From positions 81,948,449 to 82,012,448 of the forward strand of contig CM072810.1 in NCBI GenBank assembly GCA_037013495.1: a stretch of 64,000 nt of DNA, read 5' to 3'. The notes below the pieces were generated by a model, which saw only the letters and a list, made by a program, of their open reading frames with translations, did no database searches and had not been told where the DNA came from. Source of the stretch: Hippophae tibetana. Taxonomy: Eukaryota; Streptophyta; Magnoliopsida; Rosales; Elaeagnaceae. Shown piece after piece: positions 1 to 12,644 of the stretch (position 1 is the first letter of the stretch; the number at the start of each line of letters is the position of its first letter). The position numbers and the translations under genes were made by a program.

Positions 1-1036
1 ATTGGAGTAGATCTATCAAAATTGGGTTCGATCGATCAAGAGGCTAGATTATTCAATAATTGATTGTGTTAAATCTACTTGTTCTCAAGTTTCCATTAAT
101 CAATGTTGGATCAATAAAAAATGGTTTTGATCGATCGATCGAATTTGGTCAGGATTGATCAAGCACGTTAGTCTTTAACCTAAAACCTTTTTAATTACAC
201 AAGCCAAACTGGTGATTTACCATATTATCCCTATTTATTATTACTCTATGAAATATTTAATGGATAGAATGGTCATTGCCCATTAACCAAGCATTAGGGT
301 TTCAACTCCCCTATATAAACCTCCTTGTTTTAAATAACTATACTTATTCTATTCATCTAATTATTTTGTGTTTTTTCTCTCAAATTTTTTTATAAAATCC
401 AAATCAAATTTTGTTAGGCTCATTCTTGATTTAATCAATCAAACATTATGTATTTATGCTTAATTAATTCATGAGCCTATTTGTTTTTATGATACTATGA
501 TTTAAACCTTTCATCTAGGGTTTACTAGATGATTTAAATTAATTGATTTAATTCTTGAATCTTCAAGCTAGAACTTTTCATTATTGAATCTACTCTAGGA
601 CATACTTTACACTTATGTTATTAGTGCTAACTTTTTAGGTGCTTACTAAACGATTTCGATTACTCATATGACTCAAGATATCGAAATATTGGTCTAGATC
701 TGTATGCCTAAATTGTAGAGACTGTGAAAAAGTGAAAGATCATAAGTAGATTACTTTGGGAACTTTATCTATGAATTGTATTTTAATACCTAGCTTTGTA
801 ATCAAATTTTTTTTATAGTGGATTGGTGACCGGTGGACCGGTGGTTTTTCTCTTAGGTCATTATTGTAGCCTAGGTTGTTTTCACCTAATATATCATGTG
901 TCAAGTTTATTTTATTTTCACTTTATATTAATTACACACAATCATTTATCTGGCCACTTGATAATTTTAATTAGGCTTAATTCAAAAAATTGCCTCTTAA
1001 TCCTCTATAGTTAGATCCGCAACTTTAAGCTTTTAA
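1..1036 (+). repeat. Ty1/copia LTR, 3' part (left end outside window)
   Basis: The stretch ends just before a primer-binding-site-like sequence (1038-1048) and is followed further on by copia-type gag coding remnants, so it is best read as the right part of a 5' LTR. A TATA-like box (CTATATAAAC, about 311-320) sits mid-LTR. The left LTR boundary lies before base 1. The last ~230 bp occur again, diverged, at about 3311-3540. There is no open gene here; the short reading frame at 823-1014 is a chance frame. Assignment to copia rests on the downstream gag, not on the LTR itself. Confidence 0.55.
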
Positions 1037-1037
1037 T

Positions 1038-1048
1038 TGGTATCAAAG
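1038..1048 (+). other. primer-binding site (tRNA-iMet type)
   Basis: TGGTATCAAAG matches the plant retrotransposon primer site complementary to the 3' end of initiator tRNA-Met (one base off TGGTATCAGAG). It marks the 5' LTR end. The duplicate near 3528-3540 has decayed. Confidence 0.6.
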
Positions 1049-1111
1049 TAAGCCACTATATATACTTAATGTTTTCCCTGGACCTTATTATGGATCATTT
1101 TAAATGAGGGT

Positions 1112-3278
1112 TGATGAGTGCTCAAAAGTACTAAAATTACCATGATTTTATGCACGTTAATTGATTAAAAATATATATATTTATATGATTTTATCATATA
1201 TTTATATAAATCTGTCTTTTCGGAATCATGAGTATTTTTATTATTTTTCAGGTATTTTCGCTTAAAAAACTAACTTAAAGACTCAAAGAAAAATACCAGA
1301 GGCAATACATCGCAAATATATTCATAAATTAAATAAGGAAATGTCAACAAATATGGAAACATTGGACAAAATGGGTCAAAATGTCAAAAAGGAGGAAATA
1401 GTGCACGCAGCAGCCCAGCCGCGCCGGCCAACGCACGCAACATGTGCCGCTGCCCATCTGTGCCCTGCCCGCACGCACCTCTGTGCCCAACTGCCCCATC
1501 CGCGCCTGCCAACTCGCTTCACATCACCATAACGTTAGTAGTATGATGTCATCATTCACTACTCTGCATTTTCTCCATTTTTAATCATTTTTTCACCCAT
1601 TGTTCCTTCCTCTCCTCACCTATAAATACCCTCATTCTCTTCACTTCAAATCACACCTTAAAACATATCTTCTTCTCTCTTTCTTTCTCTCATTTCTTAG
1701 TTTTTTTAGTTTTTTTAGTTTTTCTTAGTTCTTTAGTTTTTCTTAGTTTTAGAGTTCTTCTCTTTTTGAGATTAGAAGAACTAATTATGTTTTTGTAATT
1801 AATTTTCTTTTTGATTCAATAAATGAGAGTGAAAATTCCGTTTGAAGGTTTTCCAGCAACAGGAATAGCATCAAAGTATTGTAAGGATTTTATTTTCTTT
1901 AGAGTTATTTTTTATGTTTTATTCTTACATGTTATATTTAATTTGTATGTGATTAAATTTAACTTTGCAAGCTATTTGTAAACATGATATAATAATAACG
2001 TTGTTATGCTTGCGAAATATTAAATAGGTAAAAAATCTCTAAAATGAATTGATTTTATTTTTATTCGAGATTTTATATTAAGAATGTTAGAGAGAAATAT
2101 ATTATTTTTCATTACAAACTTAAATCTGAAAATTAGATTTTAAGGTTTAGTTATCTGGTCTAATTTTAAGATTTAAGTTTATAATGAAAAATAATATATT
2201 TCTATCTAACATTCTTAATATAAAATCTTGAATAAAAATAAAATTAATTCATTTTAGAGATTTTTTACCTATTTAATATTTCGCAAGCATAACAACGTTA
2301 TTATTATATCATGTTTACAAATAGCTCGCAAAGTTAAATTTAATCACATACAAATTAAATATAACATGTAAGAATAAAACATAAAAAATAATTGTAAAGA
2401 AAATAAAATCCTTACAATACTTTGATGTTATTCCTGTTGCTGGAAAACCTCCAAATGGAATTTGTACTCCCATTTATTGAATCAAAAAACAAATAAATTA
2501 CAAAAACATAATTAGTTCTTCTCATCTCAAAAAGAGAAGAACTCTAAAACTAAGAAAAACTAACTCAGAAAAACTAAAGACCTAAGAAAAACTAGAAAAA
2601 CTAAGAAATGAGAGAAAAAAAAGAGAGAAGAAGATGTGTTTTGAGGTGTGATTTGAAGTGAAGAGAATGAGGGTATTTATAGGTGAGGAGAGGAAGGAAA
2701 AGTGGGTGAAAAAATGATTTAAAATGGATAAAACGTGTAGTAGTGAATTATGACATCATACCACTAACGTCATGGTGATGTGGGGAGAGTTGGCACGCGT
2801 AGATGGGGAGATGGGCACAGCGACGCGCGTGGACTGGGCGTAGATGAGCAGCGGTGCGCACGGAAAGGAGTAGGGATGCACGCGAAATGGAGAGTAGGTG
2901 CACACGGACAAGGAAATATGGCACGCGGGACCGGGCACAGATGGGTGCGATCGCACACGGAATAGGCGATGTGTGCGGCCGGGTAGCTGCGTGCACGATT
3001 TCCTCCTTTTTGACCCATTTTGTCCAATTTTCCCATATTTGTTGTCCTTTCCTCATATAATTTATGAATATAATTGCGATGTATTGCCTCTGGTATTTTT
3101 CTTTGAATCTTTAAGTTACTTTTTTAAGTGAAAATACCTGGAAAACAATAAAAATATCCGTGATTCCAAAAAGATAGATTTATATAAATATATGATAAAA
3201 TCATATAAATATATATATTTTTAATCAATTAACGTGAATAAAATCATGGTAATTTTAGTACTTTTTGAGCACTCATCA
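1112..3278. mobile_element. palindromic (inverted) Athila-type LTR with 5-bp TSD
   Basis: Two outward-facing copies of the first ~1.05 kb of an LTR form a nearly complete palindrome: arm 1 1112-2137, loop 2138-2158, arm 2 2159-3278. Both outer ends read TGATGAGTGC inward, as does the U3 end of the Athila element at 35405. Flanks are AGGGT (1107-1111) and AGGGT (3279-3283), a perfect 5-bp target duplication. The arms differ mainly by ~90 bp of length in the GC-rich block (about 1400-1520 versus 2760-3000). Each arm keeps an LTR TATA region and pyrimidine-rich leader, but no coding sequence. The switch from forward to reverse occurs at AAATTAGA/TCTAATTT. The GC-rich reading frames inside are not genes. 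Confidence 0.85.
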
Positions 3279-3605
3279 AGGGTTCTTCTACAACCCGTGC
3301 TCTTTTTTTTATGGATCAGTGGTCGGTGGATTAGTGGTTTTCCTATTAGGTCATTGTTATGGCTTAGGTTGTTTTCACCTAATATATTGTAAGTCAAGTT
3401 TATTAAATTTTCAATTTATATTTTTACACACGGTTATTTATCTAGCCACTTGATTATTTTAATTAGACTTAATTCAAAACATTGCCTTTTCACCCTCCTA
3501 GGTTAATTAGATTCATAACTTTAAGCTTCCAATTAGTATTAGAATAAGTCACTAGATATACTTAATGTTTTCCTTAGACCTTATTATGGATCATTTGAGG
3601 GAGGG

Positions 3606-6150
3606 TTCTTTTACAACCCATGCTCATTTCTTTGATGGGTCTAACTACTCATATGGGAAGACTCATATTCGAGCTTTTCTAAGTTCTCTCACTACTACAA
3701 AAATGGATATTTAAGTCGATACGTAAAGTCGGTTTTTTCCAAAAACCGACTTTAAAATGGTTTAAAGTCAATTCGGTGGCGAACCGACGCTATCCACGTA
3801 GAACGTAGCATTGGTTGATGTGTCGAACCGACGCTATACATGGACGTAGCGTCGGTTCACCACGTGAACTGACGCTACATCCAGGTGTAGCGTCAGTTGA
3901 CACCTAGAACCGACGCTATCCACGTAGCATAGCATCGGTTGACACTTGGAACCGACGCTATCCACGTAACATAGCATCGGTTTGACACGTCAACCGACGC
4001 TACACACGTGGATAAATATTTTCTCTTCTTTCTTTCCAAACAGAAACTATTTTCAGCGTTGTAGAACTCTAAAAAACCGAAAACCTCCTCCTCCACTTCT
4101 CCTCCACTCTTTCTCATTTTCAGGCCACCTACGACTACCATTTTCAACATCGGTTAGTGAGTTTTCTTCCTCTCTAACTAATCTTTTAGATCCCCTATTA
4201 TTCATATTTGTTTTCTGTTATTATGTGTTATTATTTATGTGTATAGATTTTTGTATTATATATGTAGGTTTGTATTATAACATAAGGAGAAGAATATGAC
4301 GATCTTGAATAAAATAGAACAAAATCATGGTAATTTTTCTGTTATTAATTAATATTTTATTTTTCAAATATTTGTATTATTTGAACTATTTGCTAAATTG
4401 ATTTTTGTTTTTTTTTCTACTCAAATACAGGTTGAAAATATGTGGAATTTTGTTAATTATTATTAGAAACCGCCTATGGTTACAAATGATAATATTGTTA
4501 CACTTTAGCCTAGTAACGAAAGGTTATTAATAATATTTTTAGTGTTGTGCTTGTTGATGAGTTCCATCATATTTCTGATGTTGATACTACTAAGCGTCCT
4601 TGGGATACTTTAGAGGTTACCCATAAGAGCACCACCTAAGTTAAATGAACCAATCTTCACATTCTTGTCATTAGGTTTTTAAACCTTATGATGGAGAAAA
4701 TGAGACAATCTCTGAATTCTATGTTAAACTATGTGATATTCCGAACGGCTCTTCAAATCTTGAAGAGAAAATTGATTAATTTTGGTTAGTGTGAAAAATT
4801 CTTTTCTTATTACTAGATCTCTTCCATGCAAAGGTCATTGCCATTGATAAAAGAAAGGATATTAACACCATAAAAATTAAGGAACTCGTTGGCTTATTTT
4901 AAGCCTTTGATATGATTTTTTAGAAACCTACAAAGAACAAAGTTTTTGCTTTCAAAATTGCCATGACTAATGATGGTTAAAATCATAATGATAAGGGTGA
5001 TGAAGAATTAGTATTATAGCCAAAAGACTCAAGAAAATCTTCAATCAAAACAACTCATAGCCAAATTGGTAACTAAGTTGTTTAAGGGATCAAAAGTAAA
5101 GAGAACTCAAACCTATGAGTTCAAAGGATAAGAAAACTAAACCCAATAGACCATAATGTTTTAAATGCAATGGGATTGGTCATTTTGTAGCTGAGTGTGA
5201 TAACAAAAAGAAGAGAATTGGAAGAGCTTTCAATACTACCCTTAGTGACTCAAAAAGTGACAACGATAATCCAAATGAATCAAAAAATAGTGGCACTAAC
5301 TATTCGGCATTTACTCCACCTATTGGTGAATACTCTAGTAAGTCTGACATTGGTTCAGATAGTGAGAAAAAAAATTATAAATTTTTTCTCAATAAATTTA
5401 ATGCTAATAGTCTTAATGAACTATTTATAGTTTTAGTGGGCTCTAAGAAAGAAAAAGATAGGTTACTTGTAGAAATAATCAAATTAAATGATAAACGCAA
5501 GACCTATGTAATAAATTCCTCAATTATAGAAAACGAAAAAATTGAATTATTTTGTTAATGTTTTGAATTCAAGTCTTATAGATCTTAAACAGAAAAATAA
5601 GAAGTTAGTGTAGGAACTTGTTAATCAAGGAATGTTATGAATAGTTTAACAATTGGCATTGAAAAACTTAAAAATGTTTTATGTTATGGAAAGTTGCATA
5701 GTGATACACATGGCCTTAGTTATAAGGATGAAAGCTCCACACTTTCAACATCAAAAACCATTTTTATAAAACCTTTTAACTCTTCACCTACTGTCACAAA
5801 TTACACACAAAGAAAAATTGCACCTATGGTAGGGAAAATTGTTTAGTTTGTACATGTTTGTCATAACTAGGATAAGAAAGGTCATGTTAGGCCTAATTGT
5901 AGTTTCTTAATGATTATTTTCATGCTCCAAATTCTTGGACTAATTATCATTATCCAAACATACATGTTGCATGTTTTTTAATGATGAATGACAAAAGTTA
6001 AGTTAAGTCCAAGAACGTACCAATGACAACCAAGTTAGTTGAGTCCCAACCTAAAGAAAATATGAAACCAAAATTAAAAAAAAAGAGTTTGGAAAGATTA
6101 TTTTTTTCGATCACAAGACTATCATTTAATGTTCACTAAGGTACTTATAT
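3606..6150 (+). pseudogene. Ty1/copia gag remnant (interrupted)
   Basis: A decayed gag coding region. From about 3630 the frame reads FFDGSNYSYGK, the UBN2/DUF4219-type N-terminus of copia gag. It is interrupted by a CACTA at 3690, resumes near 4438 (MWNFVNYY, KPPMVTNDN), and continues through 4537-4620 (VDEFHHISD, RPWDTLEVTH), with a CCHC knuckle at about 5164-5205 (C-F-K-C-x4-H-x4-C). The later gag part, about 5637-5846, is still open. Many stops and frameshifts are present. I see no protease, integrase, RT or RNase H after it, so the element lost pol or is truncated near 6150. Confidence 0.7.
3690..4437 (+). mobile_element. CACTA remnant with intact left end, right end missing
   Basis: The left terminus CACTACTACAAAAA is followed by a subterminal array of GTCGGTT/AACCGAC motifs (about 3728-4005), then a block homologous to the reverse complement of 12830-13250. 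The CACTA sequence stops near 4437, where copia gag resumes, so the right subterminal array and terminus are absent. It is non-coding. The family matches the three other CACTA copies in this window. Confidence 0.8.
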
Positions 6151-8899
6151 TTGAGTGTTGAATTAACCCTAGGTGTGAACTTTATGAGGATTGTTTGATT
6201 CATGTTTTTATTTTATTTTATTTGTGTTATTTCATTAGTTTATTTGAAAAAATTATTAATTTTAAAATAAAAAATAAAAAGAGTATAACTGTTTTAACAT
6301 TGAAATGAACTTCAAATATTACTTCTATTTATAAACTAATTCTTGTAACTTCACTTATTTTGATTGATTCTTCATTTTATAAATGGGTATTTTGATTGGA
6401 ATATTTACATAATTTTCACATCTGGAGATCGATGATGACAAAACGTACTTGCACACTTACTAAACTGATATGTACATCATACTTGAAGCTTATGACTGAT
6501 TTTGTAAGATTTTATAGCTTAAGCTAACCTTGATTGTAAAACTGTGTTTGAGACATATTTTCACTCTCTAAAATTTTACTATTGAGAGACACCAAATTTT
6601 GAGAGAGCTACTGTAGTAAACGAAGAGGGTTACCTTATAACTAGTATGAAAGTCATCATAATAGGTTTAATCTTATATACAAAACCTTACTACAGATTCA
6701 ATCTCTTGTTAAATTGTAAAATGTTATTATAAAAAGAATAATAGAAAATAATTTAGTAATTCATATTTAAATAAAGAATAGTGATGAAAAATAGAATAAG
6801 TTTATTATATTTAATGAAAACGTATTTTAGATCTATACTTATTAGGTAATGCAGTATAAGTTTATTACTTTTAAAAAAAGGGTCATAAAAGTTCATTTTA
6901 TGAAGATAATGAACTTGTGTTAATCCATTATTTTAAATATAATGGACTTCTCCTACTCTTTTTAGACTTATTATGTTTAATCTAATAAGTAAATTAAAAT
7001 ATAGTTTTCTTAAAAATAATATTAAATTTTGGAATAATATCTCAAATACCTCTAAGGTTTAGCATATCTTAACTTATGTTTTCAAGGTTTATAACAATAT
7101 CTAGAATGCCTTTAGACTTTATTATTAATATCGTTAGTGTCCTTAAAATCTAATTGTGTTAATTTTTCATCTATTACTATTCATATTCCTATTCCTTAAT
7201 TGTGATACTATTTTTTGCAGATCAGATCAATTTTTAAATTAATTTTTAATCATGGGTTAATATTGAATGAGTTGCCTAGTTAATGGTCTTTATCTATATG
7301 TGGAAGACAATAATATGTTTAAAAAACTTATTATTTTTTGATATAAATCTAATTTTTTTCTCTATTTATTACAATTACAAAGTATATTATATTCTTCATT
7401 GTGTTGATTACTTATTTCATATCCTGAATCTATTAATTCTCTTTTATAATTTAAAATTATTCTTTCAATTGTTAAATCTAGTAATTCTAATTTATGTATT
7501 AATGATTCGATATTCATAGGGTATTATCTTTATAAGTCATATGTGTTGAATGCTTATTATTTTGTCATATTCTTAGTATACAAACAAGTTTTTCTTGTAT
7601 ACATATAGTGTACTTGTAATCTTCAAAAAAGTAGTATCCAAACATTAAGTTGTTGAATATTCCTTCCTATATTCTTACATATTTTTGACTAAATTAGTTT
7701 CTTAATGTCCTTGAAACAAGATGGTCTATAATGCTTGTAATAGCTTTAATTTAATTTGTGTAAATGTCTAACAAGGTATTAAATCTTTTAAAATTTTCAA
7801 GACAAGTTTCATAATCCTCATCTTTAAAATATTCATTTAAATGATAGAGATAGCCTTTATCAAATTTTTCTAATAGAATTAGATTTTTATCTTTACTTCT
7901 TTTGGAACTAGTTGTTTATTCTTAAAAATAGTTTCCATTTTTTTGTTTATCAATATTATGACTTGATGTAAGCAAATATTTAATCATTCAAGATTCTTAA
8001 CTAGCTTAAATTCATAATTATTATACCTGAATTTAATGGGTCTACCACAATCTTCCCTTATGTTGTCTCATTTTATTACACCCATTATGCCTCAGCTTTG
8101 CTCAAACCTCAACGCCCTCCTGGCAATGGTGAGCCTTCTACATCTATACATAAATAGTGTACAATATTTTACTTACTAGGAAAGAGTAACATAACTCTAT
8201 TTTATTCATAAGATAATAATTAGTACAACTTAAAGCCAACTAAGAACCTTGAAAAGATTCTTAGCCACTCATAATTACTTAGTATAACATTACTAGTTTT
8301 GTGATGTCTAGATAGAGGGGATATTTATGCTAGAGTTTGTGTGTTTTTCATAGTAGAGAGCTTTGGATTTCTGTGTATTCATGTATTTTGGAATGAGCAT
8401 AAGAGTTCCTTTTATTGCATAAGGAATCCTTGTTTACAAGACTAAAATTATTATTTTACCCTTACTTTATAAATCGTCTTCTTTTTCATTTAAATGATAG
8501 TCACTTCTTTTTTTCTTGGCACATGCTACCGACAATTCCTTTTGATGACGTTTATGATGACACATCTTCGTCTTCTTGATCTTTGATACAGTGAATCCAT
8601 TTGTGATTTTTGATGGCTTTTCTATCATAGAAGCAAAATACCTTCATTGTTTCTTGAAAAAAATTCATATTTTTAATGTAATGCTGGAGAATAATTTCTT
8701 ACTATCTCCACTAGAGTTATTAGTTTTGGTGTTTTGTAATTCGCATAACTACCTTAAACTTTTATTATGTTGGTGAAGGCTCTATGAGTTACTCCAATAA
8801 TTCTAAGAATATCTTTACTAGCTTCTGTCCAATTGTTATAAATTCTTGGTTTTGGGCCATTATAGACAACATAAACCTATTTTGTTCTTTTTCTGCCTC
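6151..8899. other. AT-rich interval without recognisable gene
   Basis: I find no gene with recognisable domains here. Open frames (for example 7283-7519 and 8576-8776) are short, AT-driven and lack family motifs. The stretch probably contains the decayed 3' part of the copia element and flanking DNA of the pararetrovirus insertion, but I cannot place boundaries. Confidence 0.5.
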
Positions 8900-9308
8900 A
8901 TCTACCCAGTTGAGCTTTTTGGTTTAAACAATCTTTCTTTCTTATGAACTGTTAGGTTCTTCTTTTTCATTTTGAATTTTCTCTTTAGAAGTTTCACCCT
9001 CTTTCGTTTGAATATTTAATGAAGATTCTTATTTTGAGATTTTGGGCTCTAGAGGTTATTTTGAACAATTAAATTCTTCCTATTTATTTCTTGTCTCCAT
9101 AAGAGATTTCTCGAGGTATAACAGCTTGAGTTGTTCCTGTAGGATTTTTATCTCCTTTTTCCTTTATCTTGATCTTGATATCAAAATATTCCACTCTTGA
9201 AAGCATAAAAATAGTTAGAGGTGCTAATTCTCTAGTAAGAGCATCTACCAAGCTATTTATATGTCCTGGAAGATGTTCAACATCAATATTGTAATGGTTG
9301 AACCATTG

Positions 9309-9638
9309 TTACCATTTGACTAATCTTTCTTGTTTGTAATCATCTACAATATTAGTTCTTAAGAAATAACTAAAATTCTTATTTTCTATTCTAATAATGA
9401 ATGTGGAGTTTATAACATATTTTTCAAATTTCTTAATGGTTTTTTTAACAACTAAATATTTTTTTTCACTACTGTGGTAATTTAATTCTGAACCTTGGAA
9501 AGATCCTGATGTATATCTACAAAGATATTTGTCTTTGTCATCTATTCTTACTTTCAAAATTGCTCCACAATATTCTTGTGAAGCATATTTTTCAATTATC
9601 ATTTTATCATCTCGCCCTAGATGGTATAAAGTTGACAA
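9309..9638 (-). pseudogene. pararetroviral RNase H remnant
   Basis: A 109-residue open frame resembling the RNase H domain that follows RT in Caulimoviridae polyproteins. The segment around residues 14-28 aligns with the first catalytic strand, but the expected first catalytic Asp position reads Tyr, so the domain would be inactive. The region lies directly downstream of the RT remnant on the same strand. Residual homology appears to continue to about 9240. It is non-functional. Confidence 0.65.
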
Positions 9639-9649
9639 ATTACAGAGTA

Positions 9650-10650
9650 TCTTCTTCTATCCATTTTCACATATGATCTTTTTTCAATTTTGCTTGTAAA
9701 GGTTTCTACATTTCTGCAAGTTTCTTGATATATGCTTCTGTATATGTTAAGTATCCTAAAAATATTTGTGATTGGTTTTTGTCTTTTAATTCACTACGAA
9801 AACGTTAAATGTTATTTAGTATATAGGGTTGTAGATTATGATTTCCATCTTCAATTTCCAACCCTAAATATTTATTTTTTTGCTTAGCAAGTACTTCCTT
9901 CTTTTCAAAGAGTAAAATGCCTTATTTCCTACATTCTTATAGAATATTAATAATATCTAAATAATTTTTATTTAATTCATTACTGAAAACCAAAATATCA
10001 TCTATGTAAACACAGTAAATATTTTGTAATTTCTTAAAAATATTATCCATATATCTTTGAAAAGTTCTTGGAGCTTATTTTAGTCCAAATGGTACAACAG
10101 TCCATTGGAATTGTCCTTGGAGGTAACTAAATTCTGTTAATTTTTGAGATTATTTATCCATTTTTATTTGCCAAAATCCACTTTTGCAATCAAATATTTG
10201 ATAAGCATTTCTTTTCTTTTATTAATGGTAATAATTATTTTTTCTTTGGAATGAAGTATCCATCATCAATGGTTTCTTTATTCAATGCTTTGAAATTTAT
10301 TATCATTCTCTCTTTTTTTTCTCTTCTTTTTCAACTAAAAATGCTGGACTAGAATGAGGTAATTACTTGGTATTATGACTTTTAATTCCAAAATTTCTTG
10401 AATTTATTTTCCAAATTCAATCCTATCTTCTAGAGTATAAATCATTAGTTTTAATATTATAACCTTATTAGGGTCCTTTAATTTTATGTTGACTATTGTC
10501 TTACATTTATTTATTTTTGGATTCAAAGAATTTTCTGAATTGACTATTTTTTAATAGTTTTCTAATGCTTGTTAGGGATTTTTCTTCATGTACTTCATTA
10601 AGAAAAGAGTTTTGTTTCTCTTTTATATTCAATGAAATATTTTCTAAATA
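9650..10650 (-). pseudogene. pararetroviral reverse transcriptase remnant
   Basis: Minus-strand translation, broken by several stops and frame changes, keeps RT landmarks: the palm motif with Tyr-Ile-Asp-Asp encoded at about 9993-10010, and upstream the segment around a conserved Pro-Phe-Gly block (about 10080-10100). This is the polymerase domain of an RT of the Caulimoviridae/gypsy superfamily; its position between protease and RNase H remnants and the coat zinc finger upstream favour a pararetrovirus. It is clearly non-coding now. Confidence 0.7.
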
Positions 10651-10986
10651 AGTTTTTTGTTGGTCTATCTCACCACGTTTTTTGTTTTTTATGTTGTTGC
10701 ATAAAAGTGGAGTTTGAGACAGCTAAAAACTATTTTTTTGTATTTTTGATACATAGATGGTATCACCATCTACGATTATGAGAATTATTTTGTCTAAATA
10801 TTGTGTAAAAAGTTAATATAGGTTTAGAAAATGATTTCCTATTAATAAATCAACTCTTGTTTCCTGTTGATATATGGTAGGAATGTGAAACTTTTCATCT
10901 CCTATTATTATATCTGTATCTTTTAATACCTTATTAATATTTATTATAGTATTATTAGAAGTTCTTACAATTAAATCTTTTGGTTT

Positions 10987-11184
10987 TTATTTCCAATGTT
11001 CTTCTTGAAATACATATTTACTAGATACACACATACTAGCTAATGTATCTATATATGCATGTAAATGATAATTGACATAACGTTTAAATTTTAGTCCTAC
11101 TTTAATGTAAGTACTATTTAGATTTGTAATACTATACAAATCATTCATCTTCTGATGAAGAGTACTCATAATTTGAGTGATCAT
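10987..11184 (-). pseudogene. pararetroviral aspartic protease remnant
   Basis: A 65-residue open frame carrying, near residue 46, the block where retropepsin-like enzymes have Asp-Thr-Gly; here it reads Asp-Thr-Leu, so the active site is altered. It lies between the coat zinc finger and the RT remnants, as expected in the virus family. Only the N-terminal part is open. The identification leans on gene order and this short block. Confidence 0.5.
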
Positions 11185-11207
11185 ATTCTAAGTTGGTTAT
11201 TTCTTCC

Positions 11208-11410
11208 TCAGTTTTTTTTCAATAGATAAACACTATAAGTATCATCTATATCAGATTCCTTAATTAGTTCTAATTTCATTTTGAAAGCTTCCTCTAAGAT
11301 TTTTGTTTTCCATGAAAATTCTTTTTTAAATCCCTTTCTATGTTGAAGTCTGCTTGGACATTCGTAGGCATAATGTACTTCTTCATTACAGATCAAACAT
11401 CTGCATTTTT
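11208..11410 (-). pseudogene. pararetroviral coat protein zinc-finger remnant
   Basis: Near the start of this segment (11365-11410 on the minus strand) is a cysteine-histidine finger with spacing C-x-C-x2-C-x4-H-x4-C. The extra leading Cys is the form typical of Caulimoviridae coat proteins and not of ordinary gypsy or copia gag knuckles, which makes this the best single family marker of the insertion. A charged tail follows. The frame opens only over 62 residues and is disrupted upstream. Confidence 0.7.
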
Positions 11411-12035
11411 TCTTTCTTGAATGGAAATAATTCTTGTTTTCAGCAAGTTTATACCTCTTTCTTGTAAAATATATTTTCCTATAAGGTTCTCTATTAAATC
11501 ATCTTTTATATTTTTGAAAATCTTTTTTTCTAAATTTATATTTTAAAATTTCTTGAATTTTTTATATTTGTTTTGTATAGTTTTATATTACATCCATATT
11601 TTTCTAGTATTCTAAAATCTCTTATATCACAACAGATTTTATCATTTCCTCTTATTTGTTTGTATTCATTTCTTTCTTAGTATTTAATAATTATCCAACT
11701 TTTAAGGCTTCTTATTCATCCTTCTAGAGTATCTGCTATAATTTTTCTATTTCTCCATTCCCAACTTTCTATTAAGGTTTTATGTAGTGTTCCAAGTAAT
11801 TTTTGGAAAAACTTTCTTTATTGGTTGTTTGCATAGAGGGTGATAATTTATTATAATACATTTCATATTCACAAATAAAAAAATCTATGTAACACATGTC
11901 ATAAATTTTCATATTTGTTAGATGTCATTTTTCTTCATTGATTTCATTTTTACTGGATTTAGTGATAGTTATACATTTATCTTCTCAAATAAATTCTATA
12001 TATATTTTATTTATTACTGTATCCAAGTATTCTCT

Positions 12036-12506
12036 TCATGTGGGAGCATTCCCTTTCATTAATAAATTTAGTTTATCTGTTAAGTTTGAAAACCAAACTT
12101 TAACATCTGTCATTTTATAAGCTACTAATACCATACAGATTAAAAGGGTTTTTTGGGTAGTTTGGGAGGTTTGTATGAGAACACTCATAGCACTAGCACA
12201 TTCATCTAAGGCTTGCTTCATATCTCTTATACAATCTAAGTATAAAATATTATACTTATAATTATCATGGAGTTTGAATTCTGGTGTGATACTTCCTCTA
12301 GTTCCCCGATGCAAACCATTCTCCATTTCAGGTGGTTGTCTTCTTCTATCTGTGGTGTCAGGTTCTTCTAAACTTTGTCTATTTCTATCTCCCCTATATG
12401 GGTTAGATGTTCCTTTTTGGTAGGAAATTGGTAATAAAATTGGATTCATATGACCTTTTGGGATCATGTTTTTTGGTTTAGAATCAGTCTCACTGATTAC
12501 TATCAT
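12036..12506 (-). pseudogene. pararetroviral ORF between movement protein and coat finger (coat N-terminal region?)
   Basis: A 156-residue open frame, the longest in the viral remnant. It has a basic, Arg/Pro/Gln-rich segment (residues ~40-75) and a C-terminal part of hydrophobic and polar stretches. Position, between movement-protein and coat-finger remnants, suggests the N-terminal or central coat protein region, but I recognise no diagnostic motif. It survived decay better than its neighbours, which may be chance. Confidence 0.4.
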
Positions 12507-12644
12507 ATCATCTTCTTCTTTGTTTGTACAAAGTTTTTCATTATAATATTATTCTATTTCTTCATTAATTAATATTAACAAACTAACTAAGTTTTCTATA
12601 TCTCTATTTTTACAATTCATGAATTTCTCTCTAATTCTTTTATA

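Larger units (their letters stand above)
805..3640 (+). repeat. tandem duplication of copia LTR end plus leader, split by palindromic insertion
   Basis: Two diverged copies of a ~330-bp unit (LTR 3' end, primer site, leader, start of gag) lie head to tail. Copy 1 is 805-1111 continued at 3279-3310; copy 2 is about 3311-3640. Shared landmarks are the block around TTAGGTTGTTTTCACCTAAT, TATACTTAATGTTTTCC and the AGGGTTCT(T)CTACAACCC gag-start region. The 2.2-kb palindrome inserted into copy 1 after the duplication. Confidence 0.6.

Noticed and set aside
2748..3056. Overlapping frames on both strands in the palindrome
   Set aside because: Produced by the GC-rich LTR block, and open in several frames at once as expected of low-complexity DNA.
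1112..3278. Palindrome as two independent nested LTR insertions or a classical foldback transposon
   Set aside because: A single perfect 5-bp duplication at the outer edges and a strand switch at a pre-existing 8-bp inverted repeat favour one integration of an already palindromic molecule; no foldback-type inner repeats were seen.
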